Positions 14,035-22,796 of a DNA stretch of 30,531 nucleotides are shown one piece after another (the stretch's first letter is position 1; each line of letters begins with the position of its first letter). Source of the stretch: a virus; IMG/VR virus record IMGVR_UViG_3300010297_000048, positions 1 to 30,531 of that record; one strand, given 5' to 3'. Position numbers and translations under genes: made by a program. Under the pieces are notes generated by a model. That model was not told the origin of the DNA and made no database searches. It saw only the letters and a list, made by a program, of their open reading frames with translations.

Positions 14035-16605
14035 ATGTATACAGCAGTAGCCAAAACGAACGCTCAACTAAAAGGGGAATATAAAGTAGATATTCTCAAC
14101 GACAAAGGAGAATTAATCGAAGAAGGAGAGTGGTTTCCTAATTTTATAACCCAGACAGGTTTGTTTTATCCAAAGTTGTATAGTTTCGCGGACTGCTTCA
14201 GATTTTTGAGCGTTGGCGGTGGCGTTAGTCCAACTGCGAACTCAATGACAACAACTGGTCTTTCGGCAGGGGCTTCCACAGAAATTGCAGTCGTAGATTC
14301 GGCATCAAAGCTAAATAGCGCAAATCAATCTATTCGATACATGTCGAAAGACCAATATCATGTTCCTCTTGCAGATGATGGTATTGCTGGCTGTGGGACC
14401 ATTTCTACACCCAAGGGTCCAATCATGTTTCGAGCTTGGGAAATTCCAAGCGGTAACAACGTAGCAAGCGTAAGCCAAACATTTAGAGAGTTTATGGTTT
14501 CTCCGAATAGCGGAATTACGGGCTTAGACGCCTACGCATCTGGAAACGGATATAGTGGACAGTTGGCATTTAGCAGGGTGATAAAAAATATCACAATTCC
14601 GCAATATTCAAAAGCCATTGTAACCTTTCGATTGAGTCTTTTTTACGATCAAACTGGAGTTAAAACTTTTGACGCTGGAACATTTGACACTGGTTCGGCA
14701 AATGTAGAAGACGACACATATGACTTGATGAATACTTGGTCTAACTTGAGCGGGTACTACAAACAAGTTTATCATGGCTTGCGACTTGTTGACAATTTCG
14801 GAGCGACTTTTGCTCCAAAATATGGAGATCCACTTGAACCATCTAGAGTAGATTCAAATAAAATAGTTTCTTGGATATCTCCAGATTATAATCAATTTTC
14901 TGTAGCAGCTACCGGAGGTTCTCAAGCTTCAGAAAGTGATGCGTACTCCTCTGATGGGCTATGTAAAACTTTCAACCCGGATTTCCAAGGGATAAAATCA
15001 AATAGAGCGTCGATAACCGATTCTTCATATTATATTACTGGTGATATTACCCTAGAGAACTTTGATGGAAACTCCGCAGCTAATAATCCAATTGCCAATA
15101 TAAGAAGCCATGAAGTGAAAGCTCCAATAGCTTCAGATTATACCACCCAAACGAGTAATATAGATTTTAGAACAGCAGATTCTACTCATTTGACAAATGC
15201 TAGGATCATAGCTACTCCGGGGATAAGCGGATATAAATCGGATGAAATTTCTTTGGGGGACAAAAGAAATCTGTCAAGTTTAACAACAGAGCTTCCATAT
15301 ACTTTCGACTCAGGTAATAGAAAACAATCTATTTCCAAAAAAATGTTTTTCCCGGCGGCTCAAAATTTTGGATACAACAGCAGACTTGCCTCTATGGTTA
15401 TGGCGTTCAACAATAACGGAACATATTATCCGTTTATGGACTCATTGTTTTTTGATAGTTCTGGTAGATCCTTGCCAATGCACTACAGGCAAGTTACAGG
15501 CATTAATTTTTCAGAAAGCGGTTCGGGAGTTTATTCTGCTTCAATAATAAAAGATACAGAGCCGGACAAAACTGGATATCTGATCACCAACGATAAAGTT
15601 TCTGGTGGTGCCGTCACTGGTTATTCGTCTAGTCAGACTTTGTATCTTCTAGCTGATCATAATACTGGCGCAGGGACTCCTTCCTCTACTGGGGTAACTT
15701 ATTGGCCATATGTTGGTTCTTCTTACGAAACAAATTTAAGTTATGGATACGTAAATTTTACGGGCATTAACAAAAATATATTGAACGCTCCGATTGAAGA
15801 CACGAGCAAGTACTTCTCAGACAAACAAGTAATGGATTATATTAGTTTTACTCCATTGACAAATACAAATGGTCTTTCTGGAAGTGTTTTTTCTCATGTC
15901 GAGCAGAATAAAACGATAAACTCAAACGTAATGAATGGCTTTTTCTTGAGCACCGGTCAAATTGGAGAAGTTCTAGCTGGCAGCGGAGAAATGAAAACAT
16001 ATATGGAGGAAGAGTGGTTTAATTATAGTGCTACTCCAAGTGGATTTCTTTATTTGAGTGGTGATTTCGGTCAGGTTAACGTTCTTTTAGATGACTTTAT
16101 CTCAACAGAGTCAATGCAGGTTTATACTGGCGATGCACTAAAAACGTTTTACTTCAAAAGACTAAACGGAACATTTGAAGGCTACAGATCTGGACTAAAT
16201 CTAGGAAACAGACTATCTGGATATAATATAAATGAAAATTCACTAATAAGTGGCGAATTTGATTTGTCTGGACAAGGAGGAATCCCTCTGTATTTAGTTT
16301 ACATAACTGGGCACGTTAATAATCCAGAATCTAGCGATGAACAATTTTTGCTTCAAGGTAACTTTGAAACTGGATTTGTGACAACTAAATTCACTCATCC
16401 ATCTGGAAGGTTTGAGCACGAAGAGGCTTTCAGACTTATGCCAAATCATGGGTCTGGAAACTACTCAACAAATGTATATTCTGCTGGTGTTATCGGTGGA
16501 GAATACCCAGCGTTGAGTTATAACAACACGCTTGAAGTATTCTACGACTTTTCTTGGTCTGCGAGATGTGGAGATGTAGGATCGCCATGCGTTGACCCAA
16601 GCTGA
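14035..16605 (+). CDS. large virion structural protein, first of a paralogous pair
   Basis: This 856-residue protein is beta-rich, with many short turns of the GSGxY/SGxY type as in phage tail or fibre proteins. Its N-terminal domain (GEYKVDILNDKGELIEEG, then NFITQTGL) is related to that of the next gene. Further matching blocks occur at AFSRVIKNITIP, at TGVKTFDAG and a following NLSGYYKQVYHGL, and at the C-terminus with a WSARCGDVGSPC ending. The insert between these blocks accounts for its greater length. Probably a tail, baseplate or fibre component. I do not recognise a named family. Stop and next start are separated by 1 nt. Confidence 0.7.
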   Translation: MYTAVAKTNAQLKGEYKVDILNDKGELIEEGEWFPNFITQTGLFYPKLYSFADCFRFLSVGGGVSPTANSMTTTGLSAGASTEIAVVDSASKLNSANQSIRYMSKDQYHVPLADDGIAGCGTISTPKGPIMFRAWEIPSGNNVASVSQTFREFMVSPNSGITGLDAYASGNGYSGQLAFSRVIKNITIPQYSKAIVTFRLSLFYDQTGVKTFDAGTFDTGSANVEDDTYDLMNTWSNLSGYYKQVYHGLRLVDNFGATFAPKYGDPLEPSRVDSNKIVSWISPDYNQFSVAATGGSQASESDAYSSDGLCKTFNPDFQGIKSNRASITDSSYYITGDITLENFDGNSAANNPIANIRSHEVKAPIASDYTTQTSNIDFRTADSTHLTNARIIATPGISGYKSDEISLGDKRNLSSLTTELPYTFDSGNRKQSISKKMFFPAAQNFGYNSRLASMVMAFNNNGTYYPFMDSLFFDSSGRSLPMHYRQVTGINFSESGSGVYSASIIKDTEPDKTGYLITNDKVSGGAVTGYSSSQTLYLLADHNTGAGTPSSTGVTYWPYVGSSYETNLSYGYVNFTGINKNILNAPIEDTSKYFSDKQVMDYISFTPLTNTNGLSGSVFSHVEQNKTINSNVMNGFFLSTGQIGEVLAGSGEMKTYMEEEWFNYSATPSGFLYLSGDFGQVNVLLDDFISTESMQVYTGDALKTFYFKRLNGTFEGYRSGLNLGNRLSGYNINENSLISGEFDLSGQGGIPLYLVYITGHVNNPESSDEQFLLQGNFETGFVTTKFTHPSGRFEHEEAFRLMPNHGSGNYSTNVYSAGVIGGEYPALSYNNTLEVFYDFSWSARCGDVGSPCVDPS

Positions 16606-16606
16606 A

Positions 16607-17932
16607 ATGATTGGCGGACTTAAATTACAAGGATATTTTAATATCAGCGTTCTTGATGCGAGGACTTTAGAAAAAAAGTCAGAACATCAAGTCAGAAACT
16701 TCATCACTTCTTCCGGTTTAAATTTTCCATATACCAAAAAGTTCAGAGACTGTTTTACTCATTTTTCTATTGGGAGCGGAACTGGGCAAAATACAGTTTA
16801 TACTTCCGGCTTGGAAAGTGGAGACTCAAATTTTACAAATGTAGAAAATATAGAGGAATTAAGAGCAACAAGAGAGTCCACTAGTGGTATAGACTTGACT
16901 AGAGCTTGTTATATATCTGGGGGGCCTATTCTAAATGGAGACTATAGCTTTAATGAGGTTATGGTGGGAACCGGAGACTCATTGGCTTTTTCAAGAATTA
17001 CTGGAGATTTCTCTATTCCGAGCGGAGATGTGGGACTTCTTGAATATACCTTGAAAATATCTTCGCCAACCGGCGTAAAACTTTTTTCAAGTGTTATACA
17101 GGACTCTCATGTAACAAGCGAATTCATTTCAACTTGCTCTAATTGGGGCATACTTTCTGGTGCCTATAGTTTGTGTCATAATGGAATTGTGCCAGTAGAA
17201 CGTGATGGGGCACTGGGAGGTTTATTTGAACCTTCGTTGGCGGTTGATGGATCATTTCAATCAAAATATAAATGTAGTTTATATCAAGACAATAAACAAT
17301 TCTTGGTTGACTCTATTTCTGGTGGATTAAGTGGTGTCGGTGGCGATTATGCTTTGTTGAGATACAATTACCTATTAAATACGTCAAATACAAATACTAC
17401 TTACAATGGAGTTACAATAGGAACAATTAGAGAAAGAGTAAAAAATTCAAGAGATCTTTCTGAATCTTCGAACAGGTGGCCAGCGACAGGAAACGTAAAA
17501 ACAGAACAAAATGCTTCAAATTTTTATAATAATTTGTCTGATTTGTACGATGTAACGAAAGACCCATTGGAAAGCTCGTCAGTAACAAATACCAATGAGG
17601 CTTATATAGAAACCGGTAGGTCGCGATCTCAAATTAGAAAATTTAGCTGGGGCGTACAAACATATAGACACAGTGTTAATTCAATAGACTTAAAACTAAA
17701 ATCTCTTCAAATTGTAGATAATAATTATTATCCATTCTTAGATATGGTTTTTGGAGCTTCGGGGGATTTATTTTCTTATGAAGTAAGCGGAGTAGGCGGT
17801 GGTTTGAGCGGATACAATCCAACAGGAATTCCAGAGGAAGATTTCTACTTTGTAGATCCGCTTAACGCACTAGACATATCATTTAGACAAAGCTGGAGTT
17901 CTCCATGTCCAAGTGATGTGAGTGGTTGTTAA
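16607..17932 (+). CDS. virion structural protein, second of a paralogous pair
   Basis: From the ATG at 16607 the protein has 441 residues and begins MIGGLKLQGYFNISVLD. A TTG start 15 nt upstream is open, but the ATG fits the N-terminal alignment with the previous protein better. Shared features are an NFITSSGLNFP segment, DCFTHFSIGSG, AFSRITGDFSIPSG, PTGVKLFSS and a cysteine-containing C-terminal end (WSSPCPSDVSGC). It looks like a shortened copy of the protein at 14035, so the two arose by tandem duplication and may form a hetero-assembly or alternative tips. Function otherwise unknown. Confidence 0.7.
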   Translation: MIGGLKLQGYFNISVLDARTLEKKSEHQVRNFITSSGLNFPYTKKFRDCFTHFSIGSGTGQNTVYTSGLESGDSNFTNVENIEELRATRESTSGIDLTRACYISGGPILNGDYSFNEVMVGTGDSLAFSRITGDFSIPSGDVGLLEYTLKISSPTGVKLFSSVIQDSHVTSEFISTCSNWGILSGAYSLCHNGIVPVERDGALGGLFEPSLAVDGSFQSKYKCSLYQDNKQFLVDSISGGLSGVGGDYALLRYNYLLNTSNTNTTYNGVTIGTIRERVKNSRDLSESSNRWPATGNVKTEQNASNFYNNLSDLYDVTKDPLESSSVTNTNEAYIETGRSRSQIRKFSWGVQTYRHSVNSIDLKLKSLQIVDNNYYPFLDMVFGASGDLFSYEVSGVGGGLSGYNPTGIPEEDFYFVDPLNALDISFRQSWSSPCPSDVSGC

Positions 17933-17969
17933 TAAAATTCCATTATTTATAGTGTTTTTTCAATAAATT

Positions 17970-17979
17970 GTGTAATATA
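17970..17979 (+). promoter_or_regulatory. candidate late promoter motif (GTGTAATATA)
   Basis: GTGTAATATA starts exactly 15 nt before the ATG at 17985, the same spacing as at 23151 and 25822. No Shine-Dalgarno is present between motif and ATG. Confidence 0.55.
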
Positions 17980-17984
17980 AAATA

Positions 17985-18302
17985 ATGAGTATCCAATATT
18001 CTTTTTCTAGACTAGAAGCTAAAGAGGCTAAGATTTGTGATGATAATTGTGAGGCGGGTAATATATGCTCTTTGGTCGTGGGAATGACCGCTACATCTGG
18101 AGACTATTCTGCTTACATAGATGGCGTTACAGGATGCTTGAATTATTCGAAAGAAGACTTCAGCGGAGTAATTGGTCAGATTGCAAATGATTTCGCAGCG
18201 GCCCAAAATTTCAAAGAAACTCTTAGCAATCAAATTTTCTCAAAAGCAAGCAAGCCGATCAATGCCACGAATTTCGTCGCTCCCCCCATAACAGTAAATT
18301 AA
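17985..18302 (+). CDS. hypothetical virion-cluster protein, 105 aa
   Basis: The protein begins MSIQYSFSRLEAKEAKICDD. It has three cysteines close together (C18, C22, C28) and then a short beta/alpha region with GDYSAYIDGVTGCLNY and a C-terminal helix FAAAQNFKETLSNQIF. I do not recognise it. It is the first gene after a GTGTAATATA motif and is followed 2 nt later by the next gene, so it leads the transcript of the capsid assembly genes. Confidence 0.65.
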   Translation: MSIQYSFSRLEAKEAKICDDNCEAGNICSLVVGMTATSGDYSAYIDGVTGCLNYSKEDFSGVIGQIANDFAAAQNFKETLSNQIFSKASKPINATNFVAPPITVN

Positions 18303-18304
18303 AA

Positions 18305-19549
18305 ATGAATCAAGAATTCGACATCTCAAATTATATTGAAGCCAAAACGCTCAATAAGCCGTTTAGGACTCCGAAAGGTCCGAAGAAATTTTCTGTTTAC
18401 GTTAAAAACGAAAAAGGAAACATCGTGAAGGTTAATTTCGGAGATCCAAACATGGAGATCAAAAGAGATGACCCCAACAGAAGAAAGAATTTTCGTTCAA
18501 GACACAACTGCGAAAATCCCGGCCCCAAAACAAAAGCTCGTTATTGGTCTTGTAAAATGTGGGAATCGAAAAAAAGCGTTACAGACTATACAAGTGGTTC
18601 AGAATGGGATGGAGAAACACTTTGGGACGAAACGAAGCTTCTACTTTCAAATCCTTCTCTGGCGAATGCCGAAGAAATCATGGAGGAATACGAAGAATGC
18701 GAAGAATGTGAGGAAGTTGAAGAAGCTAATGAAGAAGAAGATTACGAAGCTAGTATGATGGTTTCTCAATTAACCAAAATAGCTCATCAGTCATCTTCTA
18801 TGATATTGAAGCTCAAAACGATGGAGGGAGAAAACATCGAAGCATGGGTTCAAGACAAAGTATCGAAAGCGGAACATTTTATTGAAGCGGCATTCGACTA
18901 CATGATGTATAGTTCCGAAGCTCGGGGGGCTAGACCCGGGCCAAAATCTTCAGCGCAAACTCCAGCGAAGCCAGAAGAAAAAAAGAAGGGGTCTTCAAAA
19001 AATCCCCCCGGTTCGGCTGGAACAAAGCCAGATGCAAAAAAAATTGCACAGGAAAATTTAGAGAAAAAAGACGAAAAAAGTAAGGTAAAAATGATTGAAA
19101 GCGACTCTGAGGCAATCCAATTTTCCGCTCAAGTAACAGAGTCTTTGAAAAATAAAGTAAAAGAGCACAATCAAAAATACCCATCAAAAAAAGTTACCCT
19201 CAGTCAGCTTAAAAAGGTTTACCGTCGTGGGGCTGGAGCTTTTTCCTCTTCTCACAGACCCGGAAAAACGCGGGGGCAGTGGGCAATGGCGAGGGTGAAC
19301 ATGTTTCTAAAAATGAAAAGAGGGGGAAGTGTCAAAGACGCTTATAGAAAAGCGGATCAAGATATTGCCAACGCAACAGAATTTGATGTTGTTGAAATGA
19401 TTCCCTCTGAGCAAGACCTAGCGGAAGCTAAAGCAGAGCTTGAGCAAGCTGGACTTTTTGATTTGGATTTCGATAATTCTGATCAGCTTTTCTTGGACGA
19501 TAGTTCAGAAAAGTCTGCTCTTGGTTTTATTTTAGATAGGTATATTTAA
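18305..19549 (+). CDS. multi-domain phage head-assembly-associated protein
   Basis: This 414-residue protein strings together three small modules that I recall from large phage and cyanophage structural proteins. The first, at about 27-86, is KFSVYVKNEKGNIVKVNFGD with NFRSRHNCENPGPKTKARYW and a WSCKMW end. The second, at about 155-203, is SSSMILKLKTMEG with EAWVQDKVSKAEHFIE. The third, at about 280-360, has VTLSQLKKVYRRGAGAFSSS and RPGKTRGQWAMARVNMFL. A strongly acidic E-rich stretch (about 122-147) and a Lys/Pro-rich linker (about 205-255) separate them. It sits directly before the protease-scaffold gene, so a role in head assembly or maturation is likely, but no activity can be assigned. 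Confidence 0.6.
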   Translation: MNQEFDISNYIEAKTLNKPFRTPKGPKKFSVYVKNEKGNIVKVNFGDPNMEIKRDDPNRRKNFRSRHNCENPGPKTKARYWSCKMWESKKSVTDYTSGSEWDGETLWDETKLLLSNPSLANAEEIMEEYEECEECEEVEEANEEEDYEASMMVSQLTKIAHQSSSMILKLKTMEGENIEAWVQDKVSKAEHFIEAAFDYMMYSSEARGARPGPKSSAQTPAKPEEKKKGSSKNPPGSAGTKPDAKKIAQENLEKKDEKSKVKMIESDSEAIQFSAQVTESLKNKVKEHNQKYPSKKVTLSQLKKVYRRGAGAFSSSHRPGKTRGQWAMARVNMFLKMKRGGSVKDAYRKADQDIANATEFDVVEMIPSEQDLAEAKAELEQAGLFDLDFDNSDQLFLDDSSEKSALGFILDRYI

Positions 19550-19550
19550 T

Positions 19551-20990
19551 ATGAACATTGAAGATTTAATCACAACTAGTTTTAGTTCGCAGTTAAGATC
19601 ACTTGTTTCAGAAGACAAAGACAAATATCTTGCGATGGCAAGTCTTGTTGATGTTGGTGAATTTATTCCAGATATTGACACTGAAGCAAACGTCGATCTT
19701 TTGCCAATTGCATTCAATGCTTTTGTAGTCAACAGAGCGAACAAAAATGGAGATGTAATAGATACGCAAACAGCACTTGCAATATACAAGGATTTTGCAA
19801 ACAAGCCAATTAATCTAGAACACAATAGAAAAAATATTATTGGAGTTATTCTTAATGCTGGATTCAGTGAATTTGGGACAGACAAGCCAATAACAGAAGA
19901 TCAAGCGAAAGACATGACTGGTCCTTTCAACGTGGTTCTGGGAGGAGTCATGTGGAGGATAGCTGATAGAGATTTGGCTGCCAAAATTGAAGAATCTAGT
20001 GATCCACAATCAGAGGATTACGGACTCGTTTCTGCAAGTTGGGAGCTTGGATTTTCTGACTATAATGTAATAAAAGTCGCTGAAGGATCTAAAAATATTG
20101 AAGACGGAGAAGTCATAGCAGAAGAAATTCAAGTAGAAGAAATCAAGAAGTATCTAAAGGGATTCGGTGGTAGCGGAAAATTCGGAGAATATAATGTTTA
20201 CAGGCAGCCAGTTGGCCAAGTTATTCCTTTGGGAATTGGTTTAACAGAAAATCCTGCGGCAGAAGTTCAAGGAGTAGCTACGTCAAAAACGGTAGAAAAC
20301 AAAGAGGTAGAACAAAATATTTCACAATCTAGCGAAAACAATGTAATAGAACATAACGATTCTAACCAAAAAAAGGACGTTGTCATGACAATATCAAAAA
20401 TCGAAGACATCACAGATGAGGCTCTACAAGAGTTGTCCGCAAGTGCCATTACTGAGTTTATTTCAGAAGAAATTAAAAAGGCTTCTGTTCAATTTGACTC
20501 TGAAAAGAAGGAAGTTCAAAACGCTCTTGAAATTGCCGAAAGTCAATTTAAGTCCTTGAGCGAAGATTTTGAATCTTCAAAGCAAGAAATGGCTGACTTG
20601 AAGGATAAGCTCGCTCAGTTCGAAGCTGCTCAAGCAGAAGCTGAGAAGTTAGAGAAGTTTAATGAACGCATGTCGGTTCTCGACACTGCTTACAATCTTA
20701 GCGATGAAGTTCGCGAAGTAATCGCCAAGCAACTTCTTGAAGTTGAAAGCGATGAGCAGTTTGAAAGCTGGAGTGCTAGTATGAAAGTTTTCCTTTCTCC
20801 GTTTGAAAAAAGAGAAGAACAAGAAGAAGTTCAAGCAGAAGAACAGGAAGAAACAGTAGCCGAAGTAGTTGAAGAGGCTATTGAAAACGGAGAAGAACAA
20901 CAAGTTGCTCTTGCTAATTCGATGGAAGGACAAGCTCCGAAATCGAAATGGGAAGGTGCTTTGAAGGTCGAGGATCTAATCCTCTCTTAA
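19551..20990 (+). CDS. prohead protease fused to scaffold protein
   Basis: In this 479-residue protein the first ~230 residues look like a herpesvirus/HK97-type maturation protease: NLEHNRKNIIGVIL gives the candidate catalytic His91, and GLVSASWELGF the candidate serine (S161 or S163). After a polar linker, residues 280-400 are acidic and strongly coiled-coil (for example FKSLSEDFESSKQEMADLKD), typical of a scaffold core. A short C-terminal domain follows an E-rich stretch. Proteases are commonly encoded with scaffolds, and the order protease-scaffold-decoration-capsid agrees. An internal ATG at 20385 may also produce scaffold alone. The catalytic assignment is from motif position, not proven. 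Confidence 0.75.
   Translation: MNIEDLITTSFSSQLRSLVSEDKDKYLAMASLVDVGEFIPDIDTEANVDLLPIAFNAFVVNRANKNGDVIDTQTALAIYKDFANKPINLEHNRKNIIGVILNAGFSEFGTDKPITEDQAKDMTGPFNVVLGGVMWRIADRDLAAKIEESSDPQSEDYGLVSASWELGFSDYNVIKVAEGSKNIEDGEVIAEEIQVEEIKKYLKGFGGSGKFGEYNVYRQPVGQVIPLGIGLTENPAAEVQGVATSKTVENKEVEQNISQSSENNVIEHNDSNQKKDVVMTISKIEDITDEALQELSASAITEFISEEIKKASVQFDSEKKEVQNALEIAESQFKSLSEDFESSKQEMADLKDKLAQFEAAQAEAEKLEKFNERMSVLDTAYNLSDEVREVIAKQLLEVESDEQFESWSASMKVFLSPFEKREEQEEVQAEEQEETVAEVVEEAIENGEEQQVALANSMEGQAPKSKWEGALKVEDLILS
20385..20990 (+). CDS. possible nested scaffold protein (internal start)
   Basis: An in-frame ATG (codon 279 of the protease-scaffold gene) is preceded by AAAAGGACG at a workable ribosome-binding distance. 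It begins exactly where the coiled-coil scaffold part starts (MTISKIEDITDEAL), giving a 201-residue product. Phage lambda makes its scaffold from an internal start in the protease gene in the same way, so the arrangement is plausible. It remains an inference from the start site and domain border. Confidence 0.5.
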   Translation: MTISKIEDITDEALQELSASAITEFISEEIKKASVQFDSEKKEVQNALEIAESQFKSLSEDFESSKQEMADLKDKLAQFEAAQAEAEKLEKFNERMSVLDTAYNLSDEVREVIAKQLLEVESDEQFESWSASMKVFLSPFEKREEQEEVQAEEQEETVAEVVEEAIENGEEQQVALANSMEGQAPKSKWEGALKVEDLILS

Positions 20991-21014
20991 TTAAACAAAA
21001 AACAATAAAATATT

Positions 21015-21572
21015 ATGCCTACACTAAGACCATTCAGAGATTACGACGAAAAAGACGTAATTAATCTGTACTCATATAGCGGCACAATTGGAACGAGCGC
21101 AGGCGACAAAGTCGGTGCTGGTACGGTTGTGAAAATTCAAGGCGACGGCTGGAAAGCAACTGACGAACCAAATGAACTTTTGGGTGGCGTTGGAGCCAGC
21201 TTTGCAAATACTGTTTCCGAGCGTTATGGTGTCACAGCCAAAGTCGCACAATGCGGAGCCAGTGACGCGCCTCTCGGTATCACTCTCTTTGACGTTAGAG
21301 AAGTTGATGAAAATGGTGAGCTTTTGAAGTTCAACCCACGCAAAGCTGCCGAAATCGAAGCTGTTATCAGCGGACAAGCAGTTCCTGTCGTGACTCGCGG
21401 AACATTTCTTTACAGTGGAGCCACGCTCGCTGCTGAAACTGTTGCCGCTGGAGCTTCTCTCTATACCGCTGCAAACGGCGAAGTCACAACTGGTACCGCT
21501 GGTACAAAGATTGGTGTCGCCCTAGGAGCTAAAGACACGAACAATCACGTTCTTATCAAGCTAGACCTGTAA
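21015..21572 (+). CDS. putative capsid decoration/stabilisation protein
   Basis: This 185-residue protein starts MPTLRPFRDYDEKDVINLYS and is rich in Gly, Ala, Val and Thr with alternating beta segments (GAGTVVKIQGDGW, GQAVPVVTRGTFLYSG, GTKIGVALGAKDT). This is the look of small capsid decoration proteins of the lambda gpD or DUF2190 kind, and its place directly before the capsid gene agrees. Codon use is shifted to C/G-ending codons, as in the capsid gene, a sign of very high expression. No Shine-Dalgarno precedes the ATG. A precise family cannot be named. Confidence 0.6.
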   Translation: MPTLRPFRDYDEKDVINLYSYSGTIGTSAGDKVGAGTVVKIQGDGWKATDEPNELLGGVGASFANTVSERYGVTAKVAQCGASDAPLGITLFDVREVDENGELLKFNPRKAAEIEAVISGQAVPVVTRGTFLYSGATLAAETVAAGASLYTAANGEVTTGTAGTKIGVALGAKDTNNHVLIKLDL

Positions 21573-21582
21573 GGATAAAAAT

Positions 21583-22704
21583 ATGAAAGCTACATTCAAA
21601 CTAAAAGAAACTCCAGAACAGGTTGCATTGATTCAAGCGATTGGGTCTAAAAATCTCCAAGTTTCAATGGAGGCTCAACAGAGTCTCGCTGAGTTTCTTG
21701 GTCCTGTTGTCCAAAAAGTCCTTATGACTAAGGGAACAGCTTCTGCTGTTTACACTGATGTGCCTTACGATGAGGATGACTCTCCTTCCTTCCCATTGGA
21801 TCTTTATTATGGCGAGGGAGAAGGTTACGTTGAGGTTTGGAGCCAGCAAGTTGCTGGAGGTCTTCCGACATCTCAGGTAACTGGAAACAGCGAATTGAAG
21901 TTCATGACCTACACTCTTGACTCTGCGACCTCCTTTAACAAGAGATACGCTCGTAAGAGTCGCCTTGACATTGTAAGCAAGGCTACCGAGAGAATGATCA
22001 ACGAAGTTCTCGTCAAGCAGGAGAGAAACGCATGGGCTGTTATTCTCAAGTCTTTGGCCGAAGCTTCTACTGGTGGTAATAGTCACGTTATCCGCGCCGG
22101 TACGGCAACAGATTTCGTGCTGAACGACCTCAATGATCTAATGACAAGAATTGCTAGAATCAACGAGTCTTACTCAAACAACACTCCTCTTGATGTTTAC
22201 AGTAACGGTCCTACGGATCTTTATGTTTCTCCAGAGATTGTTGGTAAGATTCGCAAGATGGCTTCTCAACCAATTGATACAAGTGCATCCAATACCGTTC
22301 AGAGTCTTCCTGACGAAGTTCGTATGGAGATCTTCAGAAACGCTGGTATGCAAAGCATCTTTGGTGTCAACATCAATCAAATGAACGAGTTCGGAGAAGG
22401 TAAGAAATACAATACCCTTTTCGATACGTTCGCTGGTTCAACAGCGTTTACCACAATCACCGGTGGACTCTCCGAAGTATTCCAGAGCGATCACCAAATT
22501 CTTGTTGGTATCGACAACTCAAGGGGTGCTTTCGTAAGACCCGTCGCCAGAGGCGAAGACGGTGCCACGTTCAGAGTGCAGCCAGACGACCAGTTCAACC
22601 TCGCAAGAGTTGACAAGGCTGGTTTCTGGGGCCACCTTGAAGAAGGTCGCGTGTGTCTCGACGCCAGAGCGGTTGCTGGTATCATCGTTGACAATCTTGC
22701 TTAA
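21583..22704 (+). CDS. major capsid protein, HK97-like fold
   Basis: This 373-residue protein is the likely capsid shell subunit. It has the size and layout expected of an HK97-type fold: a helical N-arm (1-40), a beta-hairpin region (about 55-105), a long spine-like helix (SKATERMINEVLVKQERNAW), a P-domain stretch with DLMTRIARINESY, and the A-domain with VYSNGPTDLYVSPEIVGKI. No cleavage site is obvious. It has a good ribosome site (AAGGA before the ATG), noticeably more C/G-ending codons than its neighbours and a strong terminator after it, all fitting the most abundant virion protein. The assignment rests on position and pattern, as no signature motif defines this fold. Confidence 0.85.
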   Translation: MKATFKLKETPEQVALIQAIGSKNLQVSMEAQQSLAEFLGPVVQKVLMTKGTASAVYTDVPYDEDDSPSFPLDLYYGEGEGYVEVWSQQVAGGLPTSQVTGNSELKFMTYTLDSATSFNKRYARKSRLDIVSKATERMINEVLVKQERNAWAVILKSLAEASTGGNSHVIRAGTATDFVLNDLNDLMTRIARINESYSNNTPLDVYSNGPTDLYVSPEIVGKIRKMASQPIDTSASNTVQSLPDEVRMEIFRNAGMQSIFGVNINQMNEFGEGKKYNTLFDTFAGSTAFTTITGGLSEVFQSDHQILVGIDNSRGAFVRPVARGEDGATFRVQPDDQFNLARVDKAGFWGHLEEGRVCLDARAVAGIIVDNLA

Positions 22705-22723
22705 TCAAGATAAACAACTTATC

Positions 22724-22754
22724 AAAACTGGGGGGGCAACCCCCCAGTTTTTTT
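22724..22754 (+). terminator. strong Rho-independent terminator after the capsid gene
   Basis: ACTGGGGGG (22727-22735) pairs with CCCCCCAGT (22740-22748) around a GCAA tetraloop, then seven T. Three further A-T pairs can extend the stem. It ends the capsid transcript. Confidence 0.92.
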
Positions 22755-22796
22755 ATATACATTAACGTTTTAGATATATAATAAAAAAGGATTAAT

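Noticed and set aside
16592-16606. TTG start for the second paralogue
   Set aside because: It would add five residues inside the previous gene; ATG at 16607 fits the homologous N-terminus and the 1-nt junction better.
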